A stretch of 64,000 nucleotides of DNA, taken from NCBI RefSeq assembly GCF_019649055.1, contig NW_026570226.1:806001-870000 (forward strand). The letters run 5' to 3'. Source of the DNA: Paramacrobiotus metropolitanus. Lineage: Eukaryota > Tardigrada > Eutardigrada > Parachela > Macrobiotidae. The position numbers and the translations under genes are program-made. Under the pieces are notes generated by a model. That model was not told the DNA's origin and made no database searches. It saw only the letters and a list, made by a program, of their open reading frames with translations. Each line of letters opens with the position of its first letter. Position 1 is the first letter of the stretch. This document shows positions 1-12,570 of this stretch, piece by piece.

Positions 1-2298
1 GTGAGACTCGTCATACTGCAGTTGCTGAATCTGCTCAGCATCTACCACCGAATCGGAATTTTGCGAAGGTTCTGCAATTACAGAAACGAAAATCATAATG
101 CCCAGTAATTCAGCCACTGCATTAAATTGCATTTCTGAAATGTTTCCAAAACTTCAATAAAACTCTACGTACTTGCATCGGCAAGCGTGTGCCGGTCAAG
201 GTAAAATGAACTGTTAACAAGCTGAAGAGCGTTTTCCGTTGAGGCTGTAGCCACGCCGACCAGCAGGCTGTCGTCCATGGAAGACCTTCCGCGCGTGAAG
301 TGTCCTACTCCGGTCACCGGTTGGCCATGTCTCGCAACACTAGTAGAAAAACTCCTCAAATATATTTCGCGCACTACGCACCAAAAAGAGCGACGTATAC
401 CTTTCGGAAGAATAAAAGGCATTCAGTTTCTCCCGCAACCTGCTACGGAAAAATATTTCCGATTTGGCCGGCTCAGTATCGTAACGGTCTGCAAGAAATA
501 TTATTAATGACAGCTTGCTTGCTACGTAAATAAGAGTAAAAACGGAAAACTGTTCTTAACAAACTAAGAGGCTATTTATACCTGAGTAGCTGAAAACTGA
601 AAGGCTACAACACTGCTCCTTAAACAAGCATAGATACAGGCATTAAAACAGACCATGTGCACCAGAAATTTTACAAACAAAATTATTAGAAGTACCAGCC
701 TTGTGACGGGGGTAAGTTGTTGACCGCTTGTAGTCCTCGACTGACTCGCCTCGCATTCTCATCCCGCCAAATAACCGCCAATCCCGGATTCGTGCCGATT
801 TTTATCTCGATTTCTTCGCGATTCAATATGTGATCAGAGACCACGTCAACTTCCAGTTCACAAGAACTAATTCGTTTCAATCGATTCGTGCTGCAGCGCA
901 GTTACGTTTTTTATTACCCATGATATTGAAACAGAAAAATATTCCAGACTACAGCCAGTCGGAAGTACTAATTATTACAAACCTCACTCCAACGTTAGCA
1001 AAAATTTGCGTATTTGGTTGGTGGTAAGTCGTGGCGTTTGTTAGGTTTTGCGATGCTCGAGTAAGAGAAACCATATCGTCACGGTATTCAACTCTTTTGG
1101 AACAAAAATCTGCGAAACACCAAAGCTTACCATGTTAAGTATGTATGTGACAGCATGTCTGTAAAACTAAAAGATGCGCTAACCAAAGCAAATTACATTT
1201 AGTTTCACAGTACCGTACCTTCAGGATTGACAGCTCGCAGTTCCCAGGCCGAAGCATTTATATAATTCATGCCTTGCAAGTTGTAATCCATAAAAAACTA
1301 GAGAATTTTTTGTCAACCATATCGATCAACAACGTAAGGGAAAACATCAACCAAAATGCATCATCGGCTTACTTGAAGAAGGTGTGGGATGTGCGATTCG
1401 TACGGCTGGAATTTCTTTCGCAAAACTGCTCCATTCATCAACAGTTTGACCGCACTGCAACAAAATCGTTTTAAATGGAAAAAGGAAACCTGTATTGCAT
1501 CACAGTAAAATAAAATGCAACTGTCTCAGAGAAGCGACGACATAAAACCAGTCGAATGTTCCATATTGCTGCGTCTCACCGTTTTATGCTTTGCGCGGAA
1601 TAAAAATATATTTTCAAAAACATCACTTCGTCTTGGTAAAATCCGTAGAAAGGTCTACAAAAAGAGTTCCAAGCTGAACTTCGTAAATCTGTGATAATAA
1701 ATGAATAAATTCTACTTACATCCCCTTAACGATGGAAATTTTATATACATGCTGTTGTTCCTTATCAGCTGTTTTTGACGAGGTAGCATCAAACAGCGGC
1801 TCGTCACCATCGTCCTGTGCATCACCAGCGTACATGTTTAAGGCGCGATCCAAACTGGTTGCGAACAATCTCAGATAGTCTTCGGCCGGCGACACCCCAT
1901 CGTAAGGAACGTAGAAATAAGGAAACACTCGGTGTACGTGTAAGCAAACGGTCTGACCTGCGAAGGAACAGTACGCTACCAAATATGTGCTTACTTCAAT
2001 AACAAAATAAAACAAAAATAAAAAAATTCGATAACATAATACAGATGTTTGTAAGTAATTTACAGTCCAGTTTTCGTCCATGTGTGCGATAATGTATTTC
2101 ATTGATGCTGCAAAATTCTCTATTCTCTTTGCTGCAAAACTCTTTACCTGCCGGCGTAGAACCGAAAATTCGCACAACAGGAACACGAGCGATGGGAAGT
2201 CCAAAATCAGAACAGACGGGATCCAAACCTGGTGTTGGCTTGGTCATATAGGAATCAGCGGTGACTATCCGCACAGAAAACTTCGCACTTCCAGACAT
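1..2298 (-). CDS. REV3: DNA polymerase zeta catalytic subunit REV3, 5' portion (partial)
   Basis: REV3 is the catalytic B-family polymerase of translesion polymerase zeta and acts in the nucleus at damaged DNA. Exons seen (minus strand): 2298-2148, 1957-1720, 1654-1580, 1454-1373, 1297-1219, 1109-983, 890 to about 700, 488-401, 339-173, and 71-1, which runs off the window. The N-terminus carries FSVRIVTADSYM, then VPVVRIFGSTPAG, VFPYFYVPYDG and QPYESHIPHLLQ, which match the family's conserved N-terminal region. A later block, SCELEVDVVSDHILN with NPGLAVIW, matches the next conserved REV3 segment. Phases agree at every junction except between the exons ending near 700 and starting at 488. There the in-frame solution needs a GC donor (CAAG|GC), and a canonical GT at 696 breaks frame. 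The polymerase domain lies outside the window. The gene is head-to-head with Drosha. Confidence 0.9.
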
Positions 2299-2960
2299 GA
2301 TGCTCCCACTTACACGTGCTTAGTTGAAAGTAAAGTTACAAAAAAACTAGAAAAAAGCCATAAGAACAATGTATTTTTATATATATGTACATGCTCCATT
2401 TGCGAAGAACAATCCTCGTATTAAAGTTTGTAAACAGTAAACTCCAAAAACACTTAAAACAGGTGCAAAATATCCAGCTGTATTCTGTCGTTGTTTTGAA
2501 TCTTTTGTTACGACTGCGACTTTGAGCTACGCGTGCGTCGTGCAAAACATACAACACCCGCTGGCGGGTGCTCGCTATAAACTTCATGCCTGCTTACATT
2601 CGGCCTGCGTACGGCGGCTACGGTCTACGACGAATGCGTAGGCTGGTATTCGTACGGCATGTCGGCGTATCGACGTCGAACTGGCTCTAATCTAATCGAA
2701 AAACTAAAATTTCGAAAGTTGGAAGAAACGTTTGTTACAAATTAACAAGTAATATTGTAATAACAAATTTACAAATACTCATATTTTTCGTGCCGTTTTG
2801 ATAGATCTCCGCCGCCATGAATACTCGTACTGGTTGAATGGTAATTACGGAATTAATGGTCATTCGTTAAATAATGTTCGGTGAACCTACAACTGAAATG
2901 GTACTTATATCTTTGTGGAACTATTCGCCAGCGTAATTACGCAACTGTGAGAATACTGTT
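2299..2960. promoter_or_regulatory. Shared intergenic region between REV3 and Drosha
   Basis: About 660 bases separate the REV3 start codon from the first likely Drosha transcribed sequence. No conserved coding sequence is seen on either strand. The two genes point away from each other, so both promoters should lie here. A TATAAA is present near 2576, but its use is not shown. Confidence 0.4.
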
Positions 2961-4367
2961 GCGCTGACGCAGTTGCGAATTCGGTTTTTTTTTGGTTCTG
3001 CGCTAGCTGTGAGTAGTGGAACGTTGCAAGTTTTGTGTCGCATTGAATTCCCTGGAAGCCAGGCCCTAAATCGCAACTTGAACGGTGCTGATTATAGCCT
3101 AATCAATGGCGGATTGAGTGCGGGCTTCACGTCTGGTACGTTGACGAGGTTCTATTGTCGGCTCCGTTTGAGGCAATTAAGGGACGTAAAGTGTAAATCG
3201 AGTTCCTTCCGGACAGCAAAGGTAAGTTAGTTCGATGCCCGTTTTAATTAATCATGAATGTTTCGCGGCATTCTTTATGCTTCTGTGACTATGATATCAG
3301 CCATAAGTTAGGCCCATAACGTATCTGGTTTCATGAGTTTATGCGATGCGTCAACAGTAGACGATTTAAACAAAAGCATCGATACAGTTGACGGTAATCT
3401 GCAATCTGCATCGACCCTTTGTTTAAATTGGTCGCATCTGTTTTTATGTGTGTTACAGTATCTTCTGTTTTCTGCCGTCTTCCCTTGTTATTTTGTGAGC
3501 GGTGACTGAGCTGCCTAATGTCTGTTTGTATCTGAACTGGCTCGTATGATTTTACTGTCAGCATTCTGTCTCTACTCTAGCCGGTAAAATAGGTGATGAC
3601 GATGCTGTCTGGCTTCCGGGCAGGTTTACGCTATGTCGTTGTGATTGAGTAATATTACAGGACAAATCATAATTACGATGAAGTGGCTTAACTGATGTGG
3701 TTTAAGCTGGAGATGTGCAAAGAGAGCGGGAGTTGTTTTATGGATGTTGAACACAGATGAGTTTGTGAACCTTCATGGACAAATTCAGGTACTTGTATGG
3801 ATACTATCATTACACATACTGTACATACTTCTATGGACTTGTGGTTAGGTAATTTTTGTGTCTTGCATTATGATTTAGTGTGTTGTTGTAGGCTGAATTC
3901 TAGAATCTACGAAAAAATTCAGAATTTTATTTATGTAGCCAGTCTTGTTGTTTGTTTCAGTACATATTTTATACCAAAAGCATATACGTACATATCTGCT
4001 TATTGTTTTATTGTTACACATCCTGGCGTAGCTTCGAATTTAATAATTGATAAGCGACATGTCATTCCTGGTTAAAAAATTTCCCCACCATGGATATAAC
4101 TAGAATTATCTAATCATGGGTAAATGGTAATCACTAATTACTACGAGTAGACATGGATGTATGGCCTTTTTTGCGTACCGTATTTTTTGGTATGAGGTTG
4201 GAATTGGAAGATCAAGAATTCCTTCCAGAAGACTTGCCGATTACAATTGCGCTGTTTAATTTTTTGTGTGGGATAATCGAAGTTAGCCTATTCTTAGTCA
4301 AACGAGATCATTAAAAAATCAAGTAACTGAAAATGATGTAAATTGTTTGTTTTGTTTATGGGTTTAG
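2961..4367 (+). other. Probable Drosha 5' UTR and first introns; start exon unresolved
   Basis: A strong donor (AAAG|GTAAGT) lies at 3221 and an acceptor (GGTTTAG) at 4367, immediately before the first recognised Drosha coding exon. That exon is entered needing two bases from upstream, and no in-frame ATG occurs in it. The initiator must therefore lie in an exon here that could not be identified. A 53-codon ORF at 4153-4314 (starting MDVWPFLRTVFF) does not splice in a compatible phase. No other gene is visible. Confidence 0.45.
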
Positions 4368-7300
4368 TGGACGGGGGCCTTTACCAGCATCCTCCGTGAC
4401 TTCTGTCGCGTTGGGCCAACCAGCGAAACAATGCCCATTCCCTTTTACGCGCCCACTTCCTCCTCTTCCGGCAGAAAGGCCTCCTCAGCCGCCGCCGCCA
4501 CCTTTTCCGCGGCCCACAGCGCCCCCGCCGCCTGTGGGGATACCCAATGGTTATCGATCTGGTAACTCTACCCACATCGGATCCGTGCCCAGGGCCGGTG
4601 GAGTTGAAAAATCCAGCAATTCGGAATTATTTAATGGACGTACGAATCCAGCTCGAGATTACTGCCAACAGTACCAGAATACCAACGAAAAACGTGGAAC
4701 GAAGCGTCCAATTTCCCCGCAGAGTATAACGAATTGTGACGGATTGCGTAATGCCGGTATCCAGAAAAGTGAGCTGAATCCTCCGGGCCGGAAGACCGGT
4801 TCAGAAGCAACTAAGAACGATTCTCTTCCAAACGCAAGTAATGCACGGAATAATCAGAGAAATACGTATTTCTCTAGGACCAATGGTAAGGTGCATTAGA
4901 AAAGCTGGAAAAAAATGGGACAATAGCATGGAGAGCAGAATGCCGTATGAGGGTGGCATCATTGTATATTTGAACCGATTTTTAATTCAGGAGTGGAAAG
5001 CGGAAGTGGTCGCCGTACTCGATTCGACTCAGTATCGGTGGATAGGGTTGGTCGAGGATCAGACAGCCATTTTGTCCAGGGTAATGTCGATGTTTATTAG
5101 TGTGAATGGTGAAAATTTTGACCTTTCATATTGTAGAGTCCAAGAGTGATTTTCGTGGTATTATCAGAAAAAGTGTTGCTGCCTATGACGGACGGCGCAA
5201 TTCTCACGGTAGGTTTTTGCAGTGGCGAAGTTGTAGTTTTCTGGCTGATGACATTGTAATCCTTTGATTAGGACCAGAAACCAGTTGTGATCAATCTCGA
5301 AATAGCTTGAGAAGAAATATTCCATCTGACATTCCCGATCTTACCTTGTCCAGTCCGGAACCAAAGCGGTACTGTTTTCTGGAAGCGAGAGAGTTTTATC
5401 GAGCTGGTGGAAATATTGTGGTAGCAACTTCACGTCTGGAAGCTTTACATGATGCGTTTCGAAAACGAATTTTTGGTATATTCGAAGAGGCCAATAAAAA
5501 AAGTGAGACAACAATTAATAATCTGAATTGCTGAAAATGGGGCGCTTATGTCGGCCCATTTGTGCGGATATTTCATCCACAGTTTTGAATTATAGATAAA
5601 AAGTGTGATGATGAGTCGGAAGAATCTGATAGCGAAAATGAAGTGAGAAACTCAGGACAGTTTAGCGGGGAGAAAAAGCTGCGTGCAACAGATAGTGGTA
5701 AAAATCGCAAAGTGGATCCAAATGTGATAAATCCCGATCTGATGTTTAACGCCCATAATCGGGTAAACATCCATTTGTACATTTTCACAGATGTTCGGGA
5801 AAAAGTGGATAATTTTTGCGAAAAACGAAAATTTTTGCGAAAAGCGAATGCAGTTAAAAATTTTTTTTAAATTTCTTTAATTTTTAGCTGAACGACGGAA
5901 AAGCTTGCAGATGCTCACATGCTTTGCGGGGATATGGTATTAAGCATGGTCATCTTGTTGGCGAAGAAGAACATAAATTTCAGTGCAAGCCACTGAGTAA
6001 TAATGCTCAAGATTTGTTTTGCTACCGTATGGTCTTGGATCCCGTGATCAACTTTGTCTCGCCGGATTCCACTAAGGTGCGACACGCTGGTCGGGAGTTC
6101 GCCTTTGCTGGATTTTGCATATTTTCGCATCAAAAGCTCAGTAAGGTATGTTGTTGGCGTGAGGAGTAGGCGTAAGATTTGTTATGTACGTTTTAAAATG
6201 TAAGATAATGAAAGGCGAGAAGCGATTAAATTCAATATGGTTTTAGTTTCCACGGGCTGTGACCACCCGGTTTAATGTCGAGTACGTCGTGCGTCTGGAG
6301 GAAATGCCGACGCCCGGAACCTTTGTTGTTGAAGATCTGAATATATTCAAGCGTTACATGTTCAGCGAATTGATGGAGTTAGTCGACTGGCATCTTAAGG
6401 CGGAAAATTTTGTCGCTGATAATGATATCTGTGATGTTTTCCACTTTTATCCAGTCTTTGGTCGGCAGACCGACGATTTGATGGAAATAGCTCCAATGAG
6501 TTCGGTTCTCTACCACATTCTCAGTGCATTTCATTTGCTTTTTTCGGATAGTGATATTGAATTGCTCAAGTGCGCACCGGATCTCGCCTTCCATGAACAG
6601 GTCGGGGCCTTGCGCGGTGGCCTTGTAGCTGTGCCTGGCAGAAGGCCTGCTGCTTTCCGCATTGACCAGATTGATGATGATGCTAGTGATGTTTCCCGTC
6701 GGGATAGGGATAAGCATTATCCGGCATTGGTGCATTTTGCTACGCGGTCGGTTAGTGCCGCTGATCCACGAACTTACAGGGAACAAAAGAAATTGGACCA
6801 AATCCGTAATGTATTGGAAACCAGACCCAAAAGCCAGATCACGGCGGAAGATAAGATACGTTTGCACAATCAGCAGAAATTGGTGGATGATTTGAGTAGA
6901 AATTCGAAATTGAAGAGAGAAGTAACCGTTGTAGTTAGCTCACGCGGAATATATAATACGGGATTGAAGTCGGATATCGCTCAGGTAACCTATGAATTTC
7001 ATTTTGTGGAGTTTTGTGCTGTGATCTATGAATTTCATTTTCTGCAAGTTGTCCCTAAATAATTAGCGCCGTAACTGTCGTTTCAGTATGGAACGTTGAT
7101 TCCGTGGGTGGCTTTTCATTTTCGCTATCATATTTCTCTGGATATTTTGGAAGAGAAGTTGCAGTATAAATTTAGCGACCGGAATCTGTTGGAATTAGCA
7201 CTGACCCACCCGTCGTACCAGTTAAATATCGGCACGAACGCTGACCACATACGAAATGTCTTGTCAAATCTGGGATTCCGAAAAGCCGCGTATGGCCAAG

Positions 7301-9274
7301 CCGGACAAATTCCTAAATCTGGCATTAAAACTTTAATCCATACGATGGCTCAGCTGGGAGTGGAAGATGAAATGGCTTCCCCGATAAAAAATTACGAACG
7401 CCTGGAATTCTTAGGAGATGCTGTTCTGGAGTTTTTGACGTCGTTGAGGTTATTCTTAATCTTCCAAGACATTCAGGAAGGTGGATTGGCCACATTTCGG
7501 GCGACATTAGTACAGAACAGCCACCTGGCTGTGCTGGGAGAAACGTACAGTCTTAGTCATTATCTTCTGATTTCCCATGGGAGAGAACTGAGTTCCAGGA
7601 AGCGTATAACGGATAAGCATGCGGCTGCGAATTGCTTTGAGGCGGTATGCGGAGCCATCTATCTGGACGGGGGTATTCGATATGTGGATGAATTTTTTGG
7701 ACGGTCGCTAAAAGTACGCCTCTTCAACGAAGATGACCATCTGGCCAAAGTGTGGATGTTACCGCCGTCGCATGTTAGCATGGTAAGAGTAATCCTGATA
7801 GTACTTGTAAGAAACTGAAAGTGTGAACGAATTTCTTTCCTTATACATGTGACGTTACCCGCCTTATAGCAAAGAAGACGAAATTCTGCTAAAAGCTCTT
7901 CGTTTTAATCCATAGAGTGCATATCCAAATGGAGACCGTCATCTCATTCCCCAGCACGAATTGCTGCAGCGCTGTGTTAAGTTTGAAGAACTGACGGGAA
8001 TTCCGTTTACGCATATCCGCTTATTGGCGAATGCTTTCTCTTCGCGCCAAATCCACGATAACGATATAACAATGTAAGAATGCGATTTGAAAGCGCCAGG
8101 TAATTGTACTGCAGTGTTATGGTTTTTTTCTTTTAGTGGAAACAATCAGCGCCTGGAATTCCTCGGTGACACCGTATTGCAGTTGATAGTATCAGATTAT
8201 TTATTCAAACACTTTCCCATGCACCATGAAGGTCATTTGTCACTGCTGCGCAGTTCTCTTGTCAGTAATAAAACCCAGGCTTTCGTGTGCGACGAGCTGG
8301 ACATGGCCAGATTTCAGATTCGCGATCAGAGCTCGAAAGGGATTGGTTTTTCCGACATCAAAATGAAAGACAAAGCCGATTTGGTCGAAGGTAATTCATC
8401 TGGAAGCCAATAATATTAATTTTTGATACGAGTAATTCGCTTAAAATTGTTGCCATGTTTTAGCATATTTGGGTGCATTGTATTTGGACAAAGGTCTTAC
8501 AGTATGCAGTGCGTTCTGCAAAGTGGTGTTTTTTCCGAAATTGACGGATTTCATATCGAACCAGTCATGGAGCGATCCAAAATCGCGATTGCAGCAGTGT
8601 TGCCTAACGTTACGATCGGTGGACGGCAGTGCACCTAAATTGCCGGAATACAAGTAGGTTTCAGTTTTTATTAAATGTTTCCTAATAAGATGCATATTCG
8701 CAGCTGGTATGTGTATTCATAACTTTAAAATTGTGGTTAATGTTACTAATCGGTTCGGTTTATTTATACGAATTAACTAGAATCATATTATTTAGCAAGA
8801 TCCGGTAATGGTCATGCAAGCAGGCCTGCAGCTTTCATCTTATTCTTTTACTTTTTCTGACATTAATGCTAAGAAAAAAATCTACTGTGGCTTTTCAACA
8901 CGTAATATGATAGAACTTCTAGTTGTTGCATCCGTTTTGCTGACATTATTGGTGGCACGGTCACGTGTACAGTATTCTCGTTTTTCAGAGTGATAAACAA
9001 AGTTGGACCGAGTAATAATCGCCAATATGAGGTGGCTGTATATTTCAATGGAGAAAGATTGGCTACAGCTACAGCATCAAATACGAAACTAGCCGAAGAA
9101 GCTGCAGCTGAAGCTGCCCTGAAAAACCCGACGTTTCTGGAAGATTATAAGCAGCAGAAAAGCTTTGCTCGCCGGGCTGTGGCCGCTCAGAAAGCGAACG
9201 CTAATCGCTTTGCAAGCACCAGTCAACGGGGACCAGATGCAGTGGGTGACCGGCGACCGCTCCGAGATAACTGA
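4368..9274 (+). CDS. DROSHA: Ribonuclease III Drosha (start exon not found)
   Basis: Drosha is the nuclear Microprocessor RNase III; with DGCR8/Pasha it crops primary microRNAs. Coding exons: 4368-4885, 4991-5080, 5137-5208, 5272-5502, 5596-5762, 5888-6145, 6247-6984, 7087-7782, 7916-8073, 8137-8390, 8464-8653, 8989-9274. Phases agree throughout and give about 1,218 residues plus a missing start; family members are around 1,300-1,370. Domains in order: a proline-rich N-terminus; a central region with LNDGKACRCSHALRGYGIKH and FAFAGFCIFSHQ, matching Drosha's platform and PAZ-like part; RNase IIIa with NYERLEFLGDAVLEFLTS; RNase IIIb with NNQRLEFLGDTVLQLI, both keeping the acidic catalytic signature; and a C-terminal dsRBD (YEVAVYFNGERLATATASN). 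RNase IIIb also keeps DPKSRLQQCCLTLR, almost identical to animal Drosha. The arginine/serine-rich tract of vertebrate Drosha is not evident. A 3' UTR to about 9800 (AATAAA near 9788) is likely. Confidence 0.95.
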
Positions 9275-10418
9275 TGATTCCATATGCCTTTCGAATTTGA
9301 AAACGGTTCTTTCATTTTATTTCACACCGGTTTTCTAATGGTGAGCGTTTTGTGCATTTTTATGGTTGAAGTTGTTATTTTTGGTGTTGAGTTTTCCCAG
9401 AATTTTTGTGTGTGGTGTTTTCTTTCATATTCTTTGTTTCTCAACTCGCATGCCCGAAAATTTTTGCGTTGTTGCTCTGTTATTTCGTTTTTTATGGGCG
9501 CAGATGCCCGTACGGCTGCATTTAATGAAGTAATATTACTGCGGCATTTGTTTGCATTGGCACATGTTTACTTATTAAAACATTATTCGAGTGAACAACC
9601 GTGCGTGTGGATGCTCAGTGTTAAAGGTGTAGCTCATATTGCCGGAACTTGCGGAAACCGAAGTGTTTTTGTCAGAGTACGATCGGTATTGTGACGGTTT
9701 TACTATGGCTGCATCTGTCGTATCAGCAAAATTGCAGTTTTACAACTGCTAAATCTTGGTTTCCGCGTATAAGAGAGCTGCGAGTGTAAATAAACGAATC
9801 GGTAAACAAGCTAAACATGTATCGCTTTACTGAGGGGTTTGTAATAATGTCGCTCCGTTTATTTATATCGCATAATTAATTCTTCCATGGAGAGAAGCGT
9901 GCTGCCGAAACTTCATTAGTCCTGAGTTTTGTCAAAGTTAGCTAAGTGGCGAAACTTAATAAGTTTTTGATAATATTAAATAGCCTTATGGCGGTTTGCG
10001 TTTTGCATTGTAAGTCGAGTAGCAAATGTGAATCTGTCTATGTTAATCTTGCGTTTGCTGATGGACGAAGGACACCATAATTATATCGCATTTTACTACG
10101 CCCTATAAACATTTCCTATGCGGCACAGGAACAATCTTTTTATCTACGGTATATGTATCTACATGTTTGTATGTATTGTAACTAAACTTAAGTATATCAG
10201 TGTATAATATGCTCCGCTTCTGATTCCGGTGTAACGTGATTATCAGCTGAGGCGCTTATTAATTATTGCTGATTTTATTTCATCATTAATTGGGACAGGA
10301 AATGATTACCAGTATATACGGCTTGTGGGCGATCTGTACACGGCAGCTACAAAAATTGTGCTCATCTGAAAATTGTTTTCGGTAATTCGCCTATGATCAT
10401 TAGTTTTGGTATCGGAAA
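9275..10418. other. Drosha 3' UTR and spacer before GPCR
   Basis: AT-rich sequence with no conserved gene. An AATAAA near 9788 is a plausible Drosha polyadenylation signal. A 136-codon open frame at 9284-9694 begins just after the Drosha stop, is hydrophobic with no family resemblance, and is treated as chance. Confidence 0.5.
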
Positions 10419-12215
10419 ATGGAAAACGAAACGAGAAATGGCTCTACGTGGACACTGCTTACACCGGGAGGCACACCGATGGATGGCTGCAATCGCAGCT
10501 TACAACTGTTTTTCACAAACAACTACGGAGGCTGGGAATGGATTACCAAAATAACCTTTCCGATACTGCTAGCCATTGGCACCGTGGGGAATATTGTTGG
10601 CATTCTTATTGCCTACCGATGTAAACGAGGCTCCCAGCGCACATTTTTATTGTGCCTTTACTGCATTAACCTCTTGTACTTGTAAGTTTACGCATTTAAA
10701 AACATAACTGCATGCAACAGTAATAATACTACAGGGGTGTTAAAATACTGGCTACAGGGGTGAAAATATATGACGCTTAAAATTCTCGTTGTTAAATAAA
10801 ACGTATTCTATTGTGACTTCAGTTTATTTCACAACGATTTTCTAATGGTGCTTGTTTCGAAGATGGAATAACCTTATTGTACTTATTGGAAGCAAAACAT
10901 GGGAACCGGATCCAAGTGATGACACCAGTGTTTACAACAGTTTCTTTATTCCAACCGGCGGAGTATGGTTCTATCTATCAGAAGTGCTGTATTTGGCATC
11001 GCAATGGTGCGTCTAACATTTAAAAAAATTTGTGAATTAGATTTATTAATTCTAAATTTTATCTATGTTCACCTTTTATTAATTGGCTTTAGGATACTGA
11101 TGATGTTCTGTTTTGATCGGTGTGTCGCAATCGTCTTCCCGCTTTATCATTTCGCCAACTGGCAGCGCGGTTTTGGAGCATTGGCCATTACATTAGCATT
11201 TGCAGCCGCGGCTCTCAATGCGCTTTTACTCCCGGTTACTTATTACTGGAACCAACAAAATTTTGATTTCACCGTCAATAGTTATGTGAGAAATATGCCG
11301 GACTATCTATCCAGATGGAAAGAAGTCGACGTATGGTGGGAGGTAAATATTGTGTAATTTTATGATCAAATAAATAAATATGGCATTTCTGTCGGTTAGA
11401 CAGTACTTCTATAGGCCCAGCATAACTGCATAAAGTAATTGTAAGAAACGATGTCCAACAGTTGGACTGTTACTTCCAACTGAAGCCGATTTATAGGAAA
11501 GGTCATAACTGAATAACACAAAGCGGTCAATATTTCGGTTAAATACTGATATCTGTCGTTGTTGTCTTATAATTATACTTCACCTAAAACATATAGATTC
11601 TACAACAAAAACATTCGTCTAAAACTATAATTTAGCTGTTATTGTACAATAATGGTAATACGGTATAATTAACGGCATGGTAACCATTACAAAATGGCTC
11701 ATTTGTTTTAATTACAGGCTCTTTTTGGGATCATTGTGTATATCCTGATATTCATGTGTAATACCGTGCTGTTGTATGCATTAAAACAACGCGAGCGGCG
11801 CTGGTCAACCGATTCGACTTCCGGTCTCGACATTTCCGATGCCGGGAATAGCTCCATACAAAATTCAAAAGCCTTATCGCTTAGCCCAACGTCCAGCGTA
11901 CATACGACGTATGGTGCAAACAAGTCATGGATGGTCACGCGCTGTCCGCGATCCTGTGCAGAAATTTCCAAAACCCGAATGCTCTTTGTCAGCTCTTTGT
12001 TCTACCTCATCACACAGAGCCTTACCATGATTATGCCGTTTTTGGAAATTGCCAGCCATCCACCGTTCTGTACATTTAATTTAACCATGTCGTTCTTGAT
12101 ACCATGGGATGCCATTAGTTCATTTTTGGTCAACATATACTTCTCTATTGGATTTATATTCCTTATAGTGGTTGGACCAATAGAACGCAAAAAGTTGTGC
12201 TTACTTTGTCCTTGA
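10419..12215 (+). CDS. Rhodopsin-like G protein-coupled receptor, orphan
   Basis: Four exons (10419-10681, 10863-11006, 11093-11342, 11718-12215) join in frame to 384 residues. The N-terminus has candidate N-glycosylation sites (NET at 3, NGS at 7, NRS at 25). TM1 (about 45-66) contains the family GN pair in AIGTVGNIVGILIAY. TM3 ends in FDRCVAIVFPL, so the usual DRY is DRC (144-146). TM4 (ALAITLAFAAAALNALLLP), TM5 (ALFGIIVYILIFMCNTVLLY) and TM6 (MLFVSSLFYLITQSLTMIM) follow. TM7 (ISSFLVNIYFSIGFIFLIVV) has no NPxxY motif. The third loop is long and serine/threonine-rich. Ligand and subfamily are not recognisable; it may be a lineage-specific chemosensory or peptide receptor. It converges on LRP2BP, 355 bases away. 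Confidence 0.85.
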
Positions 12216-12570
12216 TCGATTCTTCTTATAGTTTGGGGGGACGGTATACTCTGTACATGCATTGATGTAAATTCTATTTTGCCATCGTTTACCACAGGTG
12301 CATAAGAATGATGCGACAAGTGAGTAACACATATGTCCGAGACTCCGAGGTACTGTTAACGTTGTTGTTTCGTGTACTAAAAAACGCATAGTTGAACTGT
12401 AAAACAATGATTTTCCCATGCTAGCTAAATTATGAAAACAGCAACTGTCAAATTACTCATACGTGCCATCAGTTTTTTAGCAGTTCATGAAAGCTTCAGA
12501 GATGTACAATATTTTTTGCAACGTAAATATTCTGACTTGCATGCAGACGAAAACCTTTTTTAAAAGACTT

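Noticed and set aside
165-422. Stand-alone small protein with an apparent mitochondrial leader (FSTSVARHG)
   Set aside because: Only its downstream part is coding: 339-173 is a REV3 exon with phase-matched splice sites, and the leader portion is intron plus another REV3 exon read in the wrong frame.
4153-4314. 53-codon ORF proposed as the Drosha start exon
   Set aside because: No donor gives the phase needed to enter the exon at 4368.
9284-9694. 136-codon ORF right after the Drosha stop
   Set aside because: Hydrophobic, no similarity, no splice context; it lies in the probable 3' UTR.
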